Source of the DNA: Desulfoluna butyratoxydans
GTDB taxonomy: Bacteria; Desulfobacterota; Desulfobacteria; Desulfobacterales; Desulfolunaceae
Direction: 5' to 3'
Assembly (NCBI RefSeq): GCF_900699765.1
Contig: NZ_CAADHO010000003.1
Coordinates: forward strand, 62,001 to 126,000
DNA length: 64,000 nucleotides
Numbering within the stretch: the stretch's first letter is position 1; the number at the start of each line of letters is the position of its first letter. The notes beneath the pieces were generated by a model. The model searched no databases, was not told where the DNA came from, and worked only from the letters and a program-made list of their open reading frames with translations. Shown piece after piece: positions 51,329 through 60,707 of this stretch. The translations under genes were made by a program, and so were the position numbers.

Positions 51329-51411
51329 CGGATGGGTCATAAGAAAACGATCAGGCCAGAGCCATTGGCTGAGATTGCTCCTGTTTGTTGACGCCGTGAA
51401 ATATCCGGGCT
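51329..51411. repeat. Terminally inverted CCCGGATATTTCATGAG element, second copy
   Basis: The left end CCCGGATGGGTCATAAG with AAAACGA matches 48218-48241 imperfectly. The right end CCGTGAAATATCCGGGC matches 48291-48305 almost exactly. It lies directly after the HAD gene stop codon. Confidence 0.55.
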
Positions 51412-51459
51412 GACGGTTGCATCTCCCCTTTGCCCTCACTTTTGCGACAAGACCCTTCA

Positions 51460-51493
51460 CGGCCCGTGGTTACGGGCCGCTCTGCTTTTCTTC
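51460..51493 (+). terminator. Terminator after the HAD gene
   Basis: CGGCCCGT-GGTT-ACGGGCCG is a perfect 8-bp hairpin followed by a T-rich but interrupted tract (CTCTGCTTTTCTTC). Confidence 0.5.
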
Positions 51494-51640
51494 TCCCTTC
51501 TTTTTCCGGTTCTACTCCGATGATTTCCAGCACCTGTTCCCCGGCTGAGCATGCCCGGTCCGGGCATGCCATATCGCCTTGCGGGCCTTTGTGGGCTCCG
51601 TCTTTTGTATCCCATGACCGCCACGGGAGAGATAAATTTT

Positions 51641-51692
51641 AAACATATGTTTGAAATGTACAGTTGATTTAAACGTCTGTTTGAATTATTCT
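51641..51692 (+). promoter_or_regulatory. Promoter with two palindromic operators for the TetR-efflux operon
   Basis: AAACATATGTTT (51641-51652) and AAACGTCTGTTT (51671-51682) share the flanks TTTAAAC and GTTTGAA and start exactly 30 bp apart. The second lies inside the 17-bp spacer between TTGATT (51664-51669) and TATTCT (51687-51692), so a bound repressor would block RNA polymerase. Confidence 0.72.
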
Positions 51693-51829
51693 GGGATAGA
51701 ATCCAAAACATACCGGGATCTGGCGTGGTTGAAGAGAAGAACCAACACGGCCCCATGGCTGGATCTATCAGATAACTGGAAGACGTGGAACATCTGGAAG
51801 AGGCGGAAAGCCGGAAGAGGAGACGAGAG

Positions 51830-52465
51830 ATGGCGGTGGAAGAGACCAAGACAAATATTCTGGACGCAGCGGAGTCGTTTTTTGCAGAGATGGGGTTTTA
51901 CGGTACCTCCCTCAGGCAGATCACCGAGCGGGCCGGGGTCAATGTCGCGTCGGTGAATTACCACTTCGGCAGCAAGGAGAACCTCATGGACGCGGTCCTC
52001 CGCAGACGCCTGGAGCCCCTCAATGCCATTCGGATGGCCCGGCTGGACGCCGTTGAGGCCGAGGCCGCCGAGGCCGGTGAGCCTCCGTCGGTGCGGGCGG
52101 TGATGACGGCCCTCATCGAGCCCACCCTTCGGGCGGTGGTCCAGCCGGAGTTCGGCGGGTTTTCCATTATCATGAACCGGGTCTTCACCGAGCACAGGGG
52201 GGCCATGATGGAACGTGTGGGTCCGCTGATCGAGCCCCTCCTCAACCGGTACCTTAAGGCCCTTGGCGAGGCCCTTCCGAATCTGCCCAAAGAGGAGGTT
52301 GTCTTAAGGTTTCGGATGTCCCTTGGGGCCATGCAGCACGCGATTCACGCGGTGCGCGGGTACCTGACGGACTCCTGCCCGAGGGCGCTGACCACGGCCA
52401 TGCCCGAAGAGACGGTGGTGAATTCCCTCATCGATTACATTACACGGGGTATGGAGGACACATGA
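51830..52465 (+). CDS. TetR-family repressor of the efflux operon
   Basis: A 211-residue regulator. The N-terminal helix-turn-helix (ILDAAESFFAEMGFYGTSLRQITERAGVNV split over about 8-35, then YHFGSKENL) is typical TetR. The C-terminal part resembles the CecR/DUF1956-like ligand domain. ATG at 51830 follows AGGAG seven bases upstream; earlier in-frame codons look non-coding. Two palindromes at 51641-51682 are its probable operators. It is the first gene of the operon and its stop overlaps the outer-membrane factor gene by 4 bp, so repressor and pump are made together and autoregulated. Confidence 0.88.
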   Translation: MAVEETKTNILDAAESFFAEMGFYGTSLRQITERAGVNVASVNYHFGSKENLMDAVLRRRLEPLNAIRMARLDAVEAEAAEAGEPPSVRAVMTALIEPTLRAVVQPEFGGFSIIMNRVFTEHRGAMMERVGPLIEPLLNRYLKALGEALPNLPKEEVVLRFRMSLGAMQHAIHAVRGYLTDSCPRALTTAMPEETVVNSLIDYITRGMEDT

Positions 52466-53886
52466 AACGAGGTTGGTTAATCGTTCTGGCCCTTGGCCTG
52501 GGGGCCTTTTCAGGCTGCTCCGTCCATGACCGGACAGCACCCGGGGCCATGGCCGAGCAGGCCGTGGATTTGCGGGAGGCAGGGGACACGACCCTGCGCC
52601 CGGAGGTGGACTGGTGGCTTTTTCTGGAAGACGACACGTTGAACACGCTGGTGGAGACGGCCCTGGAGGAGAACCCCACCCTGGACCGGGCCGCGGCCAA
52701 CGTGAGAAAGGCTGAGGCGCTGCTTGGGGCGCAAAAGGCTGCGGATCTCCCAGGGGTCAACCTCACCGGTTCTGCCGGTCGGGCTCGAACCGAAGGGTTC
52801 ATGGCCGGGATTTCCAACTCCTGGAACCTGTCGGCCGCAGCTTCCTACGAGCTGGACCTCTGGGGCGGCAGGCAGGCCCTTGAAAACCAGCGGGCCCTGG
52901 ACCGGGAAGCCTCCCTTGCCTCCCTTTCCGAAGCCCTTGTGACCGTGTCGGCCCAGGTGGCGGACACCTGGTACCTTCGCCTCGAACGGCAGGTCCAGCT
53001 GGATCTGTCCGAAGAGCGGGTGGCCATGCGCCGTGAGCTTCTGGAGATGATTGAGTGGCGTTACGGCCAGGGCACGGCCACGGCGCGGGATGTCTACGAC
53101 ACCCGCACCGAGCTGGCCGTGGATGAGGTGACCCTTGCCAGGTACCGTACTGACGTGGCCGTGGCCGATCACGCCCTGTCTGCCCTGCTCAACCGCAAGC
53201 CCGGCGGCCTGGAGGCCGTTATCCCCGGCATTTCGGGCAAGCCCCTTCCCACCATGGCCCCCCTGTCCCAGGAACCCCTCTCATCGCGGCTGATCCTCGG
53301 GCGCCCCGACATGGTCCGCGCCATGCTGGATGTGATGAAGGCCGATGAGGCCGTTGCCGTCTCCCTGGCGGACCGGTTTCCCACCTTCAGCCTCACAGCC
53401 GGTTACGGCAGGGCCGGCGACGGCTGGGAAGCCGGGTCCAACAGCGGGACGGTGTGGAACATCGGCGGAGAACTCCTGGCCCCCCTCATCGACTGGGGAC
53501 GACGAAAATCCCTGGTGGAGGCCGACAGGGCCGCCTTTGATGACGCCGTGGCCCGGTATCGCACCACGGCCCTAACCGCCTTCACCGAAGCGGCGGACGC
53601 CCTCACCCGGTGCCGCAACGGCGAGCGGGAAGACGCCCGCCTCAAGGAGTCCCTGGATGCTTCGTCGGCCACCACGGCCTACGTGACCAGCCGGTACCTG
53701 GAAGGCGCCTCAGATTACCTGACCCTGATGATCGCGCGCATTGCGGAAAATGAAGCCCGGAGCCGCCTGGCAACCAGCCGGCGCCTTCTCCTGTCCAACC
53801 GCATCGGCCTGGCCCGTGCCCTGGGAGGGTCTTTCAGCGACACATGGGTCGAGACGTATGTGACGACACACAGAGAAACGGAGTAA
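52462..53886 (+). CDS. RND efflux outer-membrane factor (TolC/NodT-type lipoprotein)
   Basis: A 474-residue outer-membrane channel lipoprotein. The signal peptide ends at a lipobox (GAFSGC, Cys near 19). Two repeats of the outer-membrane efflux domain follow (about 60-250 and 270-460), including the helical parts ALEENPTLDRAAANVRKAEALL and the matching AFTEAADAL. The channel exports compounds taken up by the RND pump encoded two genes downstream. It is translationally coupled to the TetR gene and followed at 42 bp by the membrane-fusion protein. Confidence 0.9.
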   Translation: MKRGWLIVLALGLGAFSGCSVHDRTAPGAMAEQAVDLREAGDTTLRPEVDWWLFLEDDTLNTLVETALEENPTLDRAAANVRKAEALLGAQKAADLPGVNLTGSAGRARTEGFMAGISNSWNLSAAASYELDLWGGRQALENQRALDREASLASLSEALVTVSAQVADTWYLRLERQVQLDLSEERVAMRRELLEMIEWRYGQGTATARDVYDTRTELAVDEVTLARYRTDVAVADHALSALLNRKPGGLEAVIPGISGKPLPTMAPLSQEPLSSRLILGRPDMVRAMLDVMKADEAVAVSLADRFPTFSLTAGYGRAGDGWEAGSNSGTVWNIGGELLAPLIDWGRRKSLVEADRAAFDDAVARYRTTALTAFTEAADALTRCRNGEREDARLKESLDASSATTAYVTSRYLEGASDYLTLMIARIAENEARSRLATSRRLLLSNRIGLARALGGSFSDTWVETYVTTHRETE

Positions 53887-53928
53887 TGAGTCATGGAAGA
53901 TGAATGGCGGTCGAGCAAGGAGAGAACC

Positions 53929-55068
53929 ATGGGACAGAACTGGCGCCCGCGGATGAAATGGATCCTCCCCCTGGTGATTCTGGTGGCGGGGGTTCTGGTG
54001 ATGCGTGTGATGATCCACCTGAAACGGGCGCCGGAGAGGACCGCGGCCGAAGAGCGGGGCCAGCTGGTGGAGACCGTGCCCGTGGCCCGGGCCGATGGGC
54101 GGGCGCGTATCGTGACCCAGGGCACGGTGGTGCCCTTTCAGCAGATGGACGTGGTGCCCAGGGTGTCGGGGTATGTGGTGGCGGATCACATGGAAGTGGG
54201 CAAGTCCTTTGCCGCAGGCGAGGTCCTGTTCACCCTGGATGATGAAGATTATCGCCTGGCCTCAATCAAGGCGGAATCCCAGGTGGCCCAGGCCGCACTG
54301 GCCCTGGCCGAGGTGCGCTCCAAGGCCCGGTCCGCCAAGCTGGAGTGGGAGCGGATGCCGGGCCGCGAAGGCATGACCCCTTCCCCCCTCTTGCTCTATG
54401 AACCGCAGCTGGCCTCTGCAAAAGCCCAGCTTGAAGGGGCAAAGGCCGATCTTGCGGCACGGCGCCTGGATATCGCGCGCTGCACGGTGAAGGCCCCCTT
54501 TGCCTGCCGGGTCCTCAGCGAAACCGTGGCCCCGGGCCAGTTTGTCTCCCAGGGCATGACCGTGGCGCGCCTTCTGGCTTCGGACCGCATGGACGTGGTG
54601 GTGCCGGTGACGGCCGAAGAGCTGGCCTGGGTGGACCCGGAGCAACACGAGGTCCGGGTGAGCCTGACGGCGGGCAAAGAGCAGGTCCTTCGCACCGGAC
54701 GCCTGGTGAGGCGCCTGGCCGATGTGGACCCGGACGGCCGCATGGCACGGCTCCTGGTGAGGGTGGAGGAACCTTTCAAGGATGAGGTGGCCGCCATGGT
54801 CCCCGAGATGTACGTGGGCGTGGAGCTGACGGGCAGGCCCATTGACTCCGGTTTTTCCATTCCCCTTGAAGCCCTGGTGGACGGCAAATGGGTCTATGTC
54901 CTTACCCCGGAAAACACCCTGTCCGTGCGGGAGGTGACCGTGGTGTGGCGCCGCAAAGCCCGGGCTATTGTCACAGGTCCCCTTGCCGAAGGCGAGGCCG
55001 CCATTACCTCCGGGGTGGCCGGAGCCGCCCCGGGCATGAAGCTGAGGCAGTGGCAGGCAGCGCCCTGA
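53929..55068 (+). CDS. RND efflux membrane-fusion protein
   Basis: A 379-residue periplasmic adaptor with an N-terminal membrane anchor (ILPLVILVAGVLVMRVM). A lipoyl-like part (VVPRVSGYVVADHMEVGKSFAAGEVL) flanks a helical hairpin around 100-150, and barrel and membrane-proximal domains follow. The start at 53929 is chosen because AAGGAG lies six bases upstream; ATG at 53893 has no such site. It links the outer-membrane factor to the pump. Unlike usual operons, nearly 680 bp of repeats separate it from the pump gene. Confidence 0.88.
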   Translation: MGQNWRPRMKWILPLVILVAGVLVMRVMIHLKRAPERTAAEERGQLVETVPVARADGRARIVTQGTVVPFQQMDVVPRVSGYVVADHMEVGKSFAAGEVLFTLDDEDYRLASIKAESQVAQAALALAEVRSKARSAKLEWERMPGREGMTPSPLLLYEPQLASAKAQLEGAKADLAARRLDIARCTVKAPFACRVLSETVAPGQFVSQGMTVARLLASDRMDVVVPVTAEELAWVDPEQHEVRVSLTAGKEQVLRTGRLVRRLADVDPDGRMARLLVRVEEPFKDEVAAMVPEMYVGVELTGRPIDSGFSIPLEALVDGKWVYVLTPENTLSVREVTVVWRRKARAIVTGPLAEGEAAITSGVAGAAPGMKLRQWQAAP

Positions 55069-55089
55069 TCGGGGTGGCCTATAAAAAAA

Positions 55090-55220
55090 GCCTCCGGCGG
55101 CCCTGCCGGGGGCCAAACTTTTAAAAAGTTTGACAAACAGGTCTTGTGAGCGTCTCGGATCCGCCGAACGTTATCGGTAAGCCAACTGTTTCAAACGCAT
55201 CGGACACATATCGAAACGTT
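55090..55220 (+). repeat. TTTGACAAACAG element, direct copy
   Basis: GCCTCCGGCGGC with CCCTGCCGGGGGCC, then AAACTTTTAAAAAGTTT, then GACAAACAG and CGTCTCGGATCCGCCG. It matches 6930-7084 in inverted order. Shorter copies lie at 55464-55517 and, inverted, 61141-61185. Confidence 0.75.
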
Positions 55221-55221
55221 T

Positions 55222-55448
55222 CTGCGGAGCTTTTGTCAAAAAGCGACTCACCGGAGTTATTCCGGTTAAAGTCAAGCGAATTGCAAATGCCCTTCATCGT
55301 GATTCCAGAAGGATGAAATAGGCCTTTTCAGCATAAGCGGTTGCCCATGTCATGGATCATGTGAATGCTCTTGTGAGCAAGCGTATAACAGCAACCTCCA
55401 TGCATTCGCCATAGGGTTTCAAGGTGCCCCCACCTTGTCGCCGGAGGC
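55222..55448 (+). repeat. 160-260 bp dispersed element, copy 2 (inside the efflux operon)
   Basis: The core CCCTTCATCGTG to CCGCCGGAGGC-like end (55290-55448) aligns with 26974-27132 and, inverted, 60708-60866. With the 60.7 kb copy it shares a further 65 bp upstream, including CAAAAAGC, TTATTCCGGTTAA and GTCAAGCGAA. Confidence 0.8.
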
Positions 55449-55463
55449 ATCCAAGTTAAAGAT

Positions 55464-55700
55464 GCCTCCGGCGGCCCTGCCGGGGGCCAAACTTTTGAAA
55501 AGTTTGACAAACAGGTTTAGCTCAATTTCTTTAAAGCCTTGGCGGATGTCCTCACCCTGAGGAACGAAGGGAGAGGACATCCGCAACCTGGGGTCCAGGG
55601 GATCATCCCCTGGCCGCCGGAGGCCTGCTTTTTAAACCGACTTTAACCATAGAAGGCATGCTTTTTTCCAGCAATTTAGACGTAGAAGGCGATGTCAGGG
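55464..55700. repeat. Truncated TTTGACAAACAG copy and CCAGGGGAT hairpin repeat
   Basis: 55464-55517 repeats GCCTCCGGCGGC to TTTGACAAACAGG of the element at 55090. Beyond it, CCAGGGGAT-C-ATCCCCTGG, CCGCCGGAGGC and CTTTAACCATAGAAGGC repeat parts seen at 21975-22000 and 27121-27160. No gene is seen in 55069-55744. Confidence 0.7.
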
Positions 55701-55744
55701 CAAGTATTCAAACATATAACGTTGTGTGACCCTTAGGTGCCGAA

Positions 55745-58700
55745 ATGAAAAAATGGATTGAATGGATGGCCAACAACCATGTGGCGGCCAACCTGTTGAT
55801 GATGGTGTTTGTGGTGGGCGGTCTGATCAAGGGCCTGGGGGTGAAGCAGGAGGTGTTTCCCGAGATCGCCCTGGACAAGGTCCGGGTGGAGGTGGAGTAC
55901 CTCGGGGCGGGCCCCGACGAGGTGGAAGAGGGCATCATCCTGAAGATCGAGGAGGCCATCTCCGGCATCGACGGCATTGACGAGCTCTCCTCCCAGGCTT
56001 TCGAGGGCCGGGGCAGCGTCATCGCCGAGCTGCGCACCGGGGTGGACCCCAACGTGGTGCTCCAGGATATCAAAAGCGAGGTGGACCGCATCACCACCTT
56101 CCCGGAAGACGCGGAGCAGCCCATTGTCAGTAAAATCTTGAACCTTCAGGAGACGGTGTCCGTGGTGGTCTACGGTGACCTGCCCGAACGGACCCTGAGG
56201 GAGCGGGCCGAGATGGTGAGAAACCAGCTCCTGGATCACCCCAAGATCACCCAGGTGGAGCTGGGCGGGGTGCGGCCCTACGAGGTGACCGTGGAGGTGA
56301 CGGAGGAGAACCTGAGGCGTTACGGCCTCACCATGGAGACCGTGGCCGCGGCAGTGCGCCAGGCCTCCCTGGACCTGCCCGGGGGCACCATCAAGACCCG
56401 CAGCGGAGAGATCCTGCTGCGCACCAAGGAGAAACGCTACAAGGCGGCTGAGTACGCCGATATCGTCATTGTCCGGGGAGGCAACGGGGCCACGGTGAGG
56501 CTGGGAGACATTGCCGTTCTCACCGATGGCTTTGAAGACACGGGCACCTACGCCCGCTTTGACGGCAAGCCCGCGGCCATGATCAACGTCTTTCGGGTGG
56601 GCGACCAGAAACCCACGGAGATCTCCGACATCGTGCTGGCCTACGTGGACGAGCTCAACGCCCAGTGGCCGGACTCGGTGCGCGCGGCCGTGTGGAACGA
56701 CACCAGCGAGCTCCTGGAGAGCCGCCTTAACCTTCTGAAGAAAAACGCCCTTCTGGGCCTGTGCCTGGTGATCATCGTGCTGGGGCTCTTTCTGGAGCTG
56801 CGCCTGGCCCTCTGGGTGATGCTGGGGATCCCCATTTCCTTTATGGGCGCCTTGATGCTCATGCCCTCCTTTGACGTCTCCATCAACATGATCTCCCTGT
56901 TCGCCTTTATCCTGGCCCTGGGGATCGTGGTGGACGACGCCATCGTGGTGGGGGAGAATATTTTTGCCCATCGCGAAAAGGGAAAACCCTTTCTGCAGGC
57001 CGCCATCGACGGAGCCGCCGAGATGTCGGTGCCCGTGACCTTCTCCATCCTCACCACCGTGGCCGCCTTTCTGCCCATCGCCTTTGTGGCCGGGACCATG
57101 GGAAAGTTCATGGTGGCGGTGCCCATCGTGGTGATTTCTCTTCTTCTGGTCTCCCTTGTGGAGAGCCTCTTCGTGCTTCCCGCCCACCTGAGCGGGGGCT
57201 CGGCCAAACCCCTTTCCGGTCCGGTATTGGGGCGCATCGATGCGGTACGGGTCCACTTCGGGGAGCGGCTGGAGCGCTTTGTGGCCGGTCCCTACAAACG
57301 CACCCTGGACCTGGCCCTTGCGTATCGATACACCACCTTTGCCATCGGCATCGCCCTGCTTTTGATGAGCGTGGGGCTGGTCCGGTCCGGCCTCATCAAG
57401 TTTACCTTCATGCCCGAGGTGGAAGGTGAGCGCATCACCGCGGCCCTGCAGATGCCCGTGGGAACCACCCTGGAAGCCACGGGCCGCCAGACCGACATGC
57501 TCATCGAAACGGCCATGGCGGCCGTGGCCGAGATGGACTCACATCACGCGGAAGAACCCACCATCTTTCGTCATGTCTACGCCATCGTGGGCGGGGCCAT
57601 GGCGGCCACGGGGCCTGGAAACGACGGCGAGGGCGCCGCGTCCTCAACAAACATCGCCCAGGTGGCCCTGTTCCTGACCCGGGCCGAAGAGCGCTCGGTG
57701 CCCATCAGCGATGTCAAGGCCCTGTGGCGGAAAAAGGTGGGGGAGATCCCCGGCGCCGATTCCCTGACCTTTACCACGGACCTGGTGCAGATGGGCGCCG
57801 ACATCGACGTGGAGCTGCGGCACGTGGACTACCGGGTGCTGGAGGCCGCCGCCGAGGAGGTGAAAGCCTACGTGGCGGGCTACCCCGGTGTCACCGACAT
57901 TGAGGACAACTTCTCCCCGGGCAAGGGAGAGATCAAGTTCACCCTCACGGATGAGGCGAAAACCCTGGGCATCACCGAGGCGGATTTTGCCCGGCAGGTG
58001 CGGGGCGCTTTTTTCGGCAGCGAAGCGTTGCGCCTGCAGATCGGCCGCAACGAGGTGAAGGTGAAGATCCGATACCCCGAAGGGGACCGCAGGCTCATGC
58101 AGACCCTCACCGCCATGCGCATCCGCACCCCCGGTGGCGGGGAGATCCCCATTGCAAGGGCCGCCCGGTTTGACCGGGGCCGGGGCTATTCCACCATCAC
58201 CCGGAACAACCGCAAGCGGGTGGTCAACGTTACGGCCACGGTGAACGCCAAAGAGGGCAACGCAGGGGAGATCAACGCCGATATCCGGGAGAAGCTGCTC
58301 CCGGGCCTCATGGCTACCTACGACGGCCTCTCCTACGGGTTTGCTGGGGAGGAAAAAGAGAAACGCGAGTCCCTGGGGAGCCTGAAAGAGGGCTACCTCC
58401 TGGCCCTGTTTGCCATTTACGCTCTCTTGGCCATCCCCTTTAAAAGCTACGGCCAGCCCGTGATCATCATGTTCGCCATTCCCTTCGGCATTGTGGGGGC
58501 CATCTTCGGCCATCTTCTCATGGGCTACAATTTGAGCATGCTGAGCCTCTTCGGCGTCATTGCTCTTTCCGGGGTGGTGGTCAACGACTCTTTGCTTATG
58601 ATCGACCGCATCAACACCAACCGGGCCAGGGGCATGACCATCCTCGAAGGGACCCGTGAGGCCGGGCAGCGACGGTTCCGTCCCATTCTCCTGACCTCGC

Positions 58701-58912
58701 TCACCACCTTTTTCGGCCTGGTTCCCATGATCCTGGAGACCAGCGTTCAGGCCCAGTTTCTCATCCCCATGGCCATCAGCCTGGGCTTTGGTATTCTCTT
58801 TGCCACCCTCATCACCCTGCTTCTCATCCCGGCCCTCTACATGATCCTGGAGGATGCCAAAAGGGCCATGGGCTGGGGCGGTGAGGTTCGTCGAGGCGAT
58901 ATACCGTCTTGA
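55745..58912 (+). CDS. RND-family multidrug efflux pump (AcrB/HAE1-like permease)
   Basis: A 1055-residue inner-membrane proton-driven pump with twelve helices and two large periplasmic loops, in the usual two-fold repeat. Characteristic segments are GIVVDDAIVVGENI (about 400-413, with the proton-relay Asp pair) and GVVVNDSLLMIDRIN in the second half, where the usual Asn-rich helix occurs. It exports drugs, bile-like amphiphiles or metabolites through the adaptor and channel encoded upstream. There is no own promoter that I can see; a repeat cluster sits before it and may contain one. The substrate is unknown. Confidence 0.9.
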   Translation: MKKWIEWMANNHVAANLLMMVFVVGGLIKGLGVKQEVFPEIALDKVRVEVEYLGAGPDEVEEGIILKIEEAISGIDGIDELSSQAFEGRGSVIAELRTGVDPNVVLQDIKSEVDRITTFPEDAEQPIVSKILNLQETVSVVVYGDLPERTLRERAEMVRNQLLDHPKITQVELGGVRPYEVTVEVTEENLRRYGLTMETVAAAVRQASLDLPGGTIKTRSGEILLRTKEKRYKAAEYADIVIVRGGNGATVRLGDIAVLTDGFEDTGTYARFDGKPAAMINVFRVGDQKPTEISDIVLAYVDELNAQWPDSVRAAVWNDTSELLESRLNLLKKNALLGLCLVIIVLGLFLELRLALWVMLGIPISFMGALMLMPSFDVSINMISLFAFILALGIVVDDAIVVGENIFAHREKGKPFLQAAIDGAAEMSVPVTFSILTTVAAFLPIAFVAGTMGKFMVAVPIVVISLLLVSLVESLFVLPAHLSGGSAKPLSGPVLGRIDAVRVHFGERLERFVAGPYKRTLDLALAYRYTTFAIGIALLLMSVGLVRSGLIKFTFMPEVEGERITAALQMPVGTTLEATGRQTDMLIETAMAAVAEMDSHHAEEPTIFRHVYAIVGGAMAATGPGNDGEGAASSTNIAQVALFLTRAEERSVPISDVKALWRKKVGEIPGADSLTFTTDLVQMGADIDVELRHVDYRVLEAAAEEVKAYVAGYPGVTDIEDNFSPGKGEIKFTLTDEAKTLGITEADFARQVRGAFFGSEALRLQIGRNEVKVKIRYPEGDRRLMQTLTAMRIRTPGGGEIPIARAARFDRGRGYSTITRNNRKRVVNVTATVNAKEGNAGEINADIREKLLPGLMATYDGLSYGFAGEEKEKRESLGSLKEGYLLALFAIYALLAIPFKSYGQPVIIMFAIPFGIVGAIFGHLLMGYNLSMLSLFGVIALSGVVVNDSLLMIDRINTNRARGMTILEGTREAGQRRFRPILLTSLTTFFGLVPMILETSVQAQFLIPMAISLGFGILFATLITLLLIPALYMILEDAKRAMGWGGEVRRGDIPS

Positions 58913-59301
58913 TGGGGTCTGTGCGACGATATGTCGTCTTTGTATCCGCAACCGGGGGCGCTGTGGTGCCCTCCGGTTGACCGGTTCTTATCCTCCCTTG
59001 TTGTTTCTTTGTCGCTCGGATTATACTGCCTGAACAGAAGGTTGTCTCACCTGGCCCTACGGCGGGTCGTCGAGGCGATTTCCCTTTTTTCGTGCCTGGA
59101 ACAGATTCTGCACAGTTGCGAAGGCAGTCTCGGTTGGTATGCCGACACACGTAAACGATTCGATAAACCGCTAAATCCTGGTTACTGCTCAGTTCGTAAA
59201 AAGTTGCCCCCGGCAGCCGGATGCTTGTTTTTTACCCATGGTAACCAGAGGCGGCATTTTTTCATCAAATTCAACCTTTCACCTGCATTGAAGGAGCAAC
59301 C
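58913..59301. other. Gap upstream of the aldehyde dehydrogenase gene
   Basis: No gene is supported in this gap. It contains CGTCGAGGCGAT twice (about 58888 and 59069) and a sigma-70-like promoter. Open frames on both strands look like chance. Confidence 0.4.
58998..59027 (+). promoter_or_regulatory. Sigma-70-like promoter for the aldehyde dehydrogenase
   Basis: TTGTTG (58998-59003) and TATACT (59022-59027) lie 18 bp apart. The leader to the gene at 59302 would be about 270 bases. Confidence 0.4.
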
Positions 59302-60672
59302 ATGGATGCAAAGGGGCTTGTTGAGAAACAAAGGGAGTACTTCAACACAAACGCGACCAAGGACCCGGCCTTTCGGGTGGGGCAGCTCAAAAAACTCAAG
59401 GCGTTGCTCAAGGCCAACGAAGCAAGACTTAATGCGGCCATTTACGAGGATTTCGGCAAGTCCGAGTTTGAAACCTACCTCACCGAACTCTCCCAGATTT
59501 ACCATGAGATCGACATGTTCGTGAAAAAGGTGCCCCGATGGAGCAGGAGAAAAAGGGTGCCGGGGAGCCTGGCCAATGTGCCGTCCAGAAGTTACATTCT
59601 GCCGGAGCCCCTGGGCACCACCCTTGTCATCGGGGCGTGGAATTACCCGTACAACCTCTCCCTGATCCCGGCGCTTTCTGCCCTGGCCGCAGGGAATACC
59701 GTGATCCTTAAGCCCAGCGAGCTGCCCGCCCGAACCTCACAGATCATGGCCGAGATCATCAACCAGGGGTTTTCCGATGCCTATTTCCATGTGGTGGAGG
59801 GCGGGGTGGAAGAGACCACCGAGCTGCTGGAGAACGCCTTTGACAAAGTCTTTTTCACGGGGAGCATCCCGGTGGGGCGCATCATCTACCAGAAGGCTGC
59901 CAGACACCTCACCCCCGTGACCCTGGAGCTTGGGGGCAAGAGCCCCACCTTTGTGCTCTCCGGCTGCGACATCCGGGTGGCGGCCCGGCGCATTGCCTGG
60001 GCCAAGTTCCTCAACGCCGGGCAGACCTGCATTGCCCCGGACTACGTGCTGGTGGAAAAAGAGGTGGAGGCGCCCCTGCTTGCCGCCCTGAAAGAAGAGA
60101 TACAAACCCGCTATGCCCCCGGAGAGACCCTCCGGGAGAACTACGTGCAGATCATCAACGAGAGAAACCTGGAAAGGCTTGCCGCCCTCATCGACCCGGC
60201 CAAGGTGCACCACGGCGGGGAGGTGGACAGGGATACCCGGACCATCAGCCCCACCCTCATGAACGGGGTAAACTTCGAGGATCCGGTCATGGAAGATGAG
60301 CTCTTCGGCCCCGTGTTGCCGGTCATCGCCTTTTCCGATCTGGACGAGGCCATCGGCAAGGTCAAGGAGCGGTCCAAGCCCCTGGCCTGCTACGTCTATG
60401 CAAAGGACAGGGTGCGGATCCGCAAGATCCTCCGTGAGGTCTCCTTCGGAGGCGGGGCGGTGAACGACTCCCTGATGCACCTGAGCAACCCCAACCTGCC
60501 CTTTGGCGGAGTGGGGGCCAGCGGCATGGGCAACTACCACGGCAAAGCAGGCTTTCGGGCCTTTACCCACTACAAAAGCATCCTGGACAAACCCACCTTT
60601 TTTGAGGCTCCCCTGAAGTACTGGCCCTACGCCCCCTGGAAGCTGAAGCTCATCAGGCGGATGTTCAACTGA
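59302..60672 (+). CDS. Aldehyde dehydrogenase (ALDH3-like)
   Basis: A 456-residue NAD(P)+-dependent enzyme that oxidises aldehydes to acids, of the shorter ALDH3-type group. The catalytic parts are intact: N114 (GAWNYPYN), E209 (TLELGGKSP) and the nucleophile C243 (NAGQTCIAPDY). The C-terminal PYAPWKLKLIRRMFN tail is typical of fatty-aldehyde dehydrogenases, which suggests medium- or long-chain aldehydes. The ribosome site AAGGAG lies before the ATG. It stands alone, followed by repeats and a sigma-54 regulator on the same strand. Confidence 0.9.
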   Translation: MDAKGLVEKQREYFNTNATKDPAFRVGQLKKLKALLKANEARLNAAIYEDFGKSEFETYLTELSQIYHEIDMFVKKVPRWSRRKRVPGSLANVPSRSYILPEPLGTTLVIGAWNYPYNLSLIPALSALAAGNTVILKPSELPARTSQIMAEIINQGFSDAYFHVVEGGVEETTELLENAFDKVFFTGSIPVGRIIYQKAARHLTPVTLELGGKSPTFVLSGCDIRVAARRIAWAKFLNAGQTCIAPDYVLVEKEVEAPLLAALKEEIQTRYAPGETLRENYVQIINERNLERLAALIDPAKVHHGGEVDRDTRTISPTLMNGVNFEDPVMEDELFGPVLPVIAFSDLDEAIGKVKERSKPLACYVYAKDRVRIRKILREVSFGGGAVNDSLMHLSNPNLPFGGVGASGMGNYHGKAGFRAFTHYKSILDKPTFFEAPLKYWPYAPWKLKLIRRMFN

Positions 60673-60707
60673 CCCCGGTGTCTATGGTTAAAGAAGGGGA
60701 CAAGCTG

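Noticed and set aside
58931..59200. Open frames on both strands before the aldehyde dehydrogenase
   Set aside because: Both cover the same DNA, lack a ribosome site and similarity, and a promoter-like sequence lies within.
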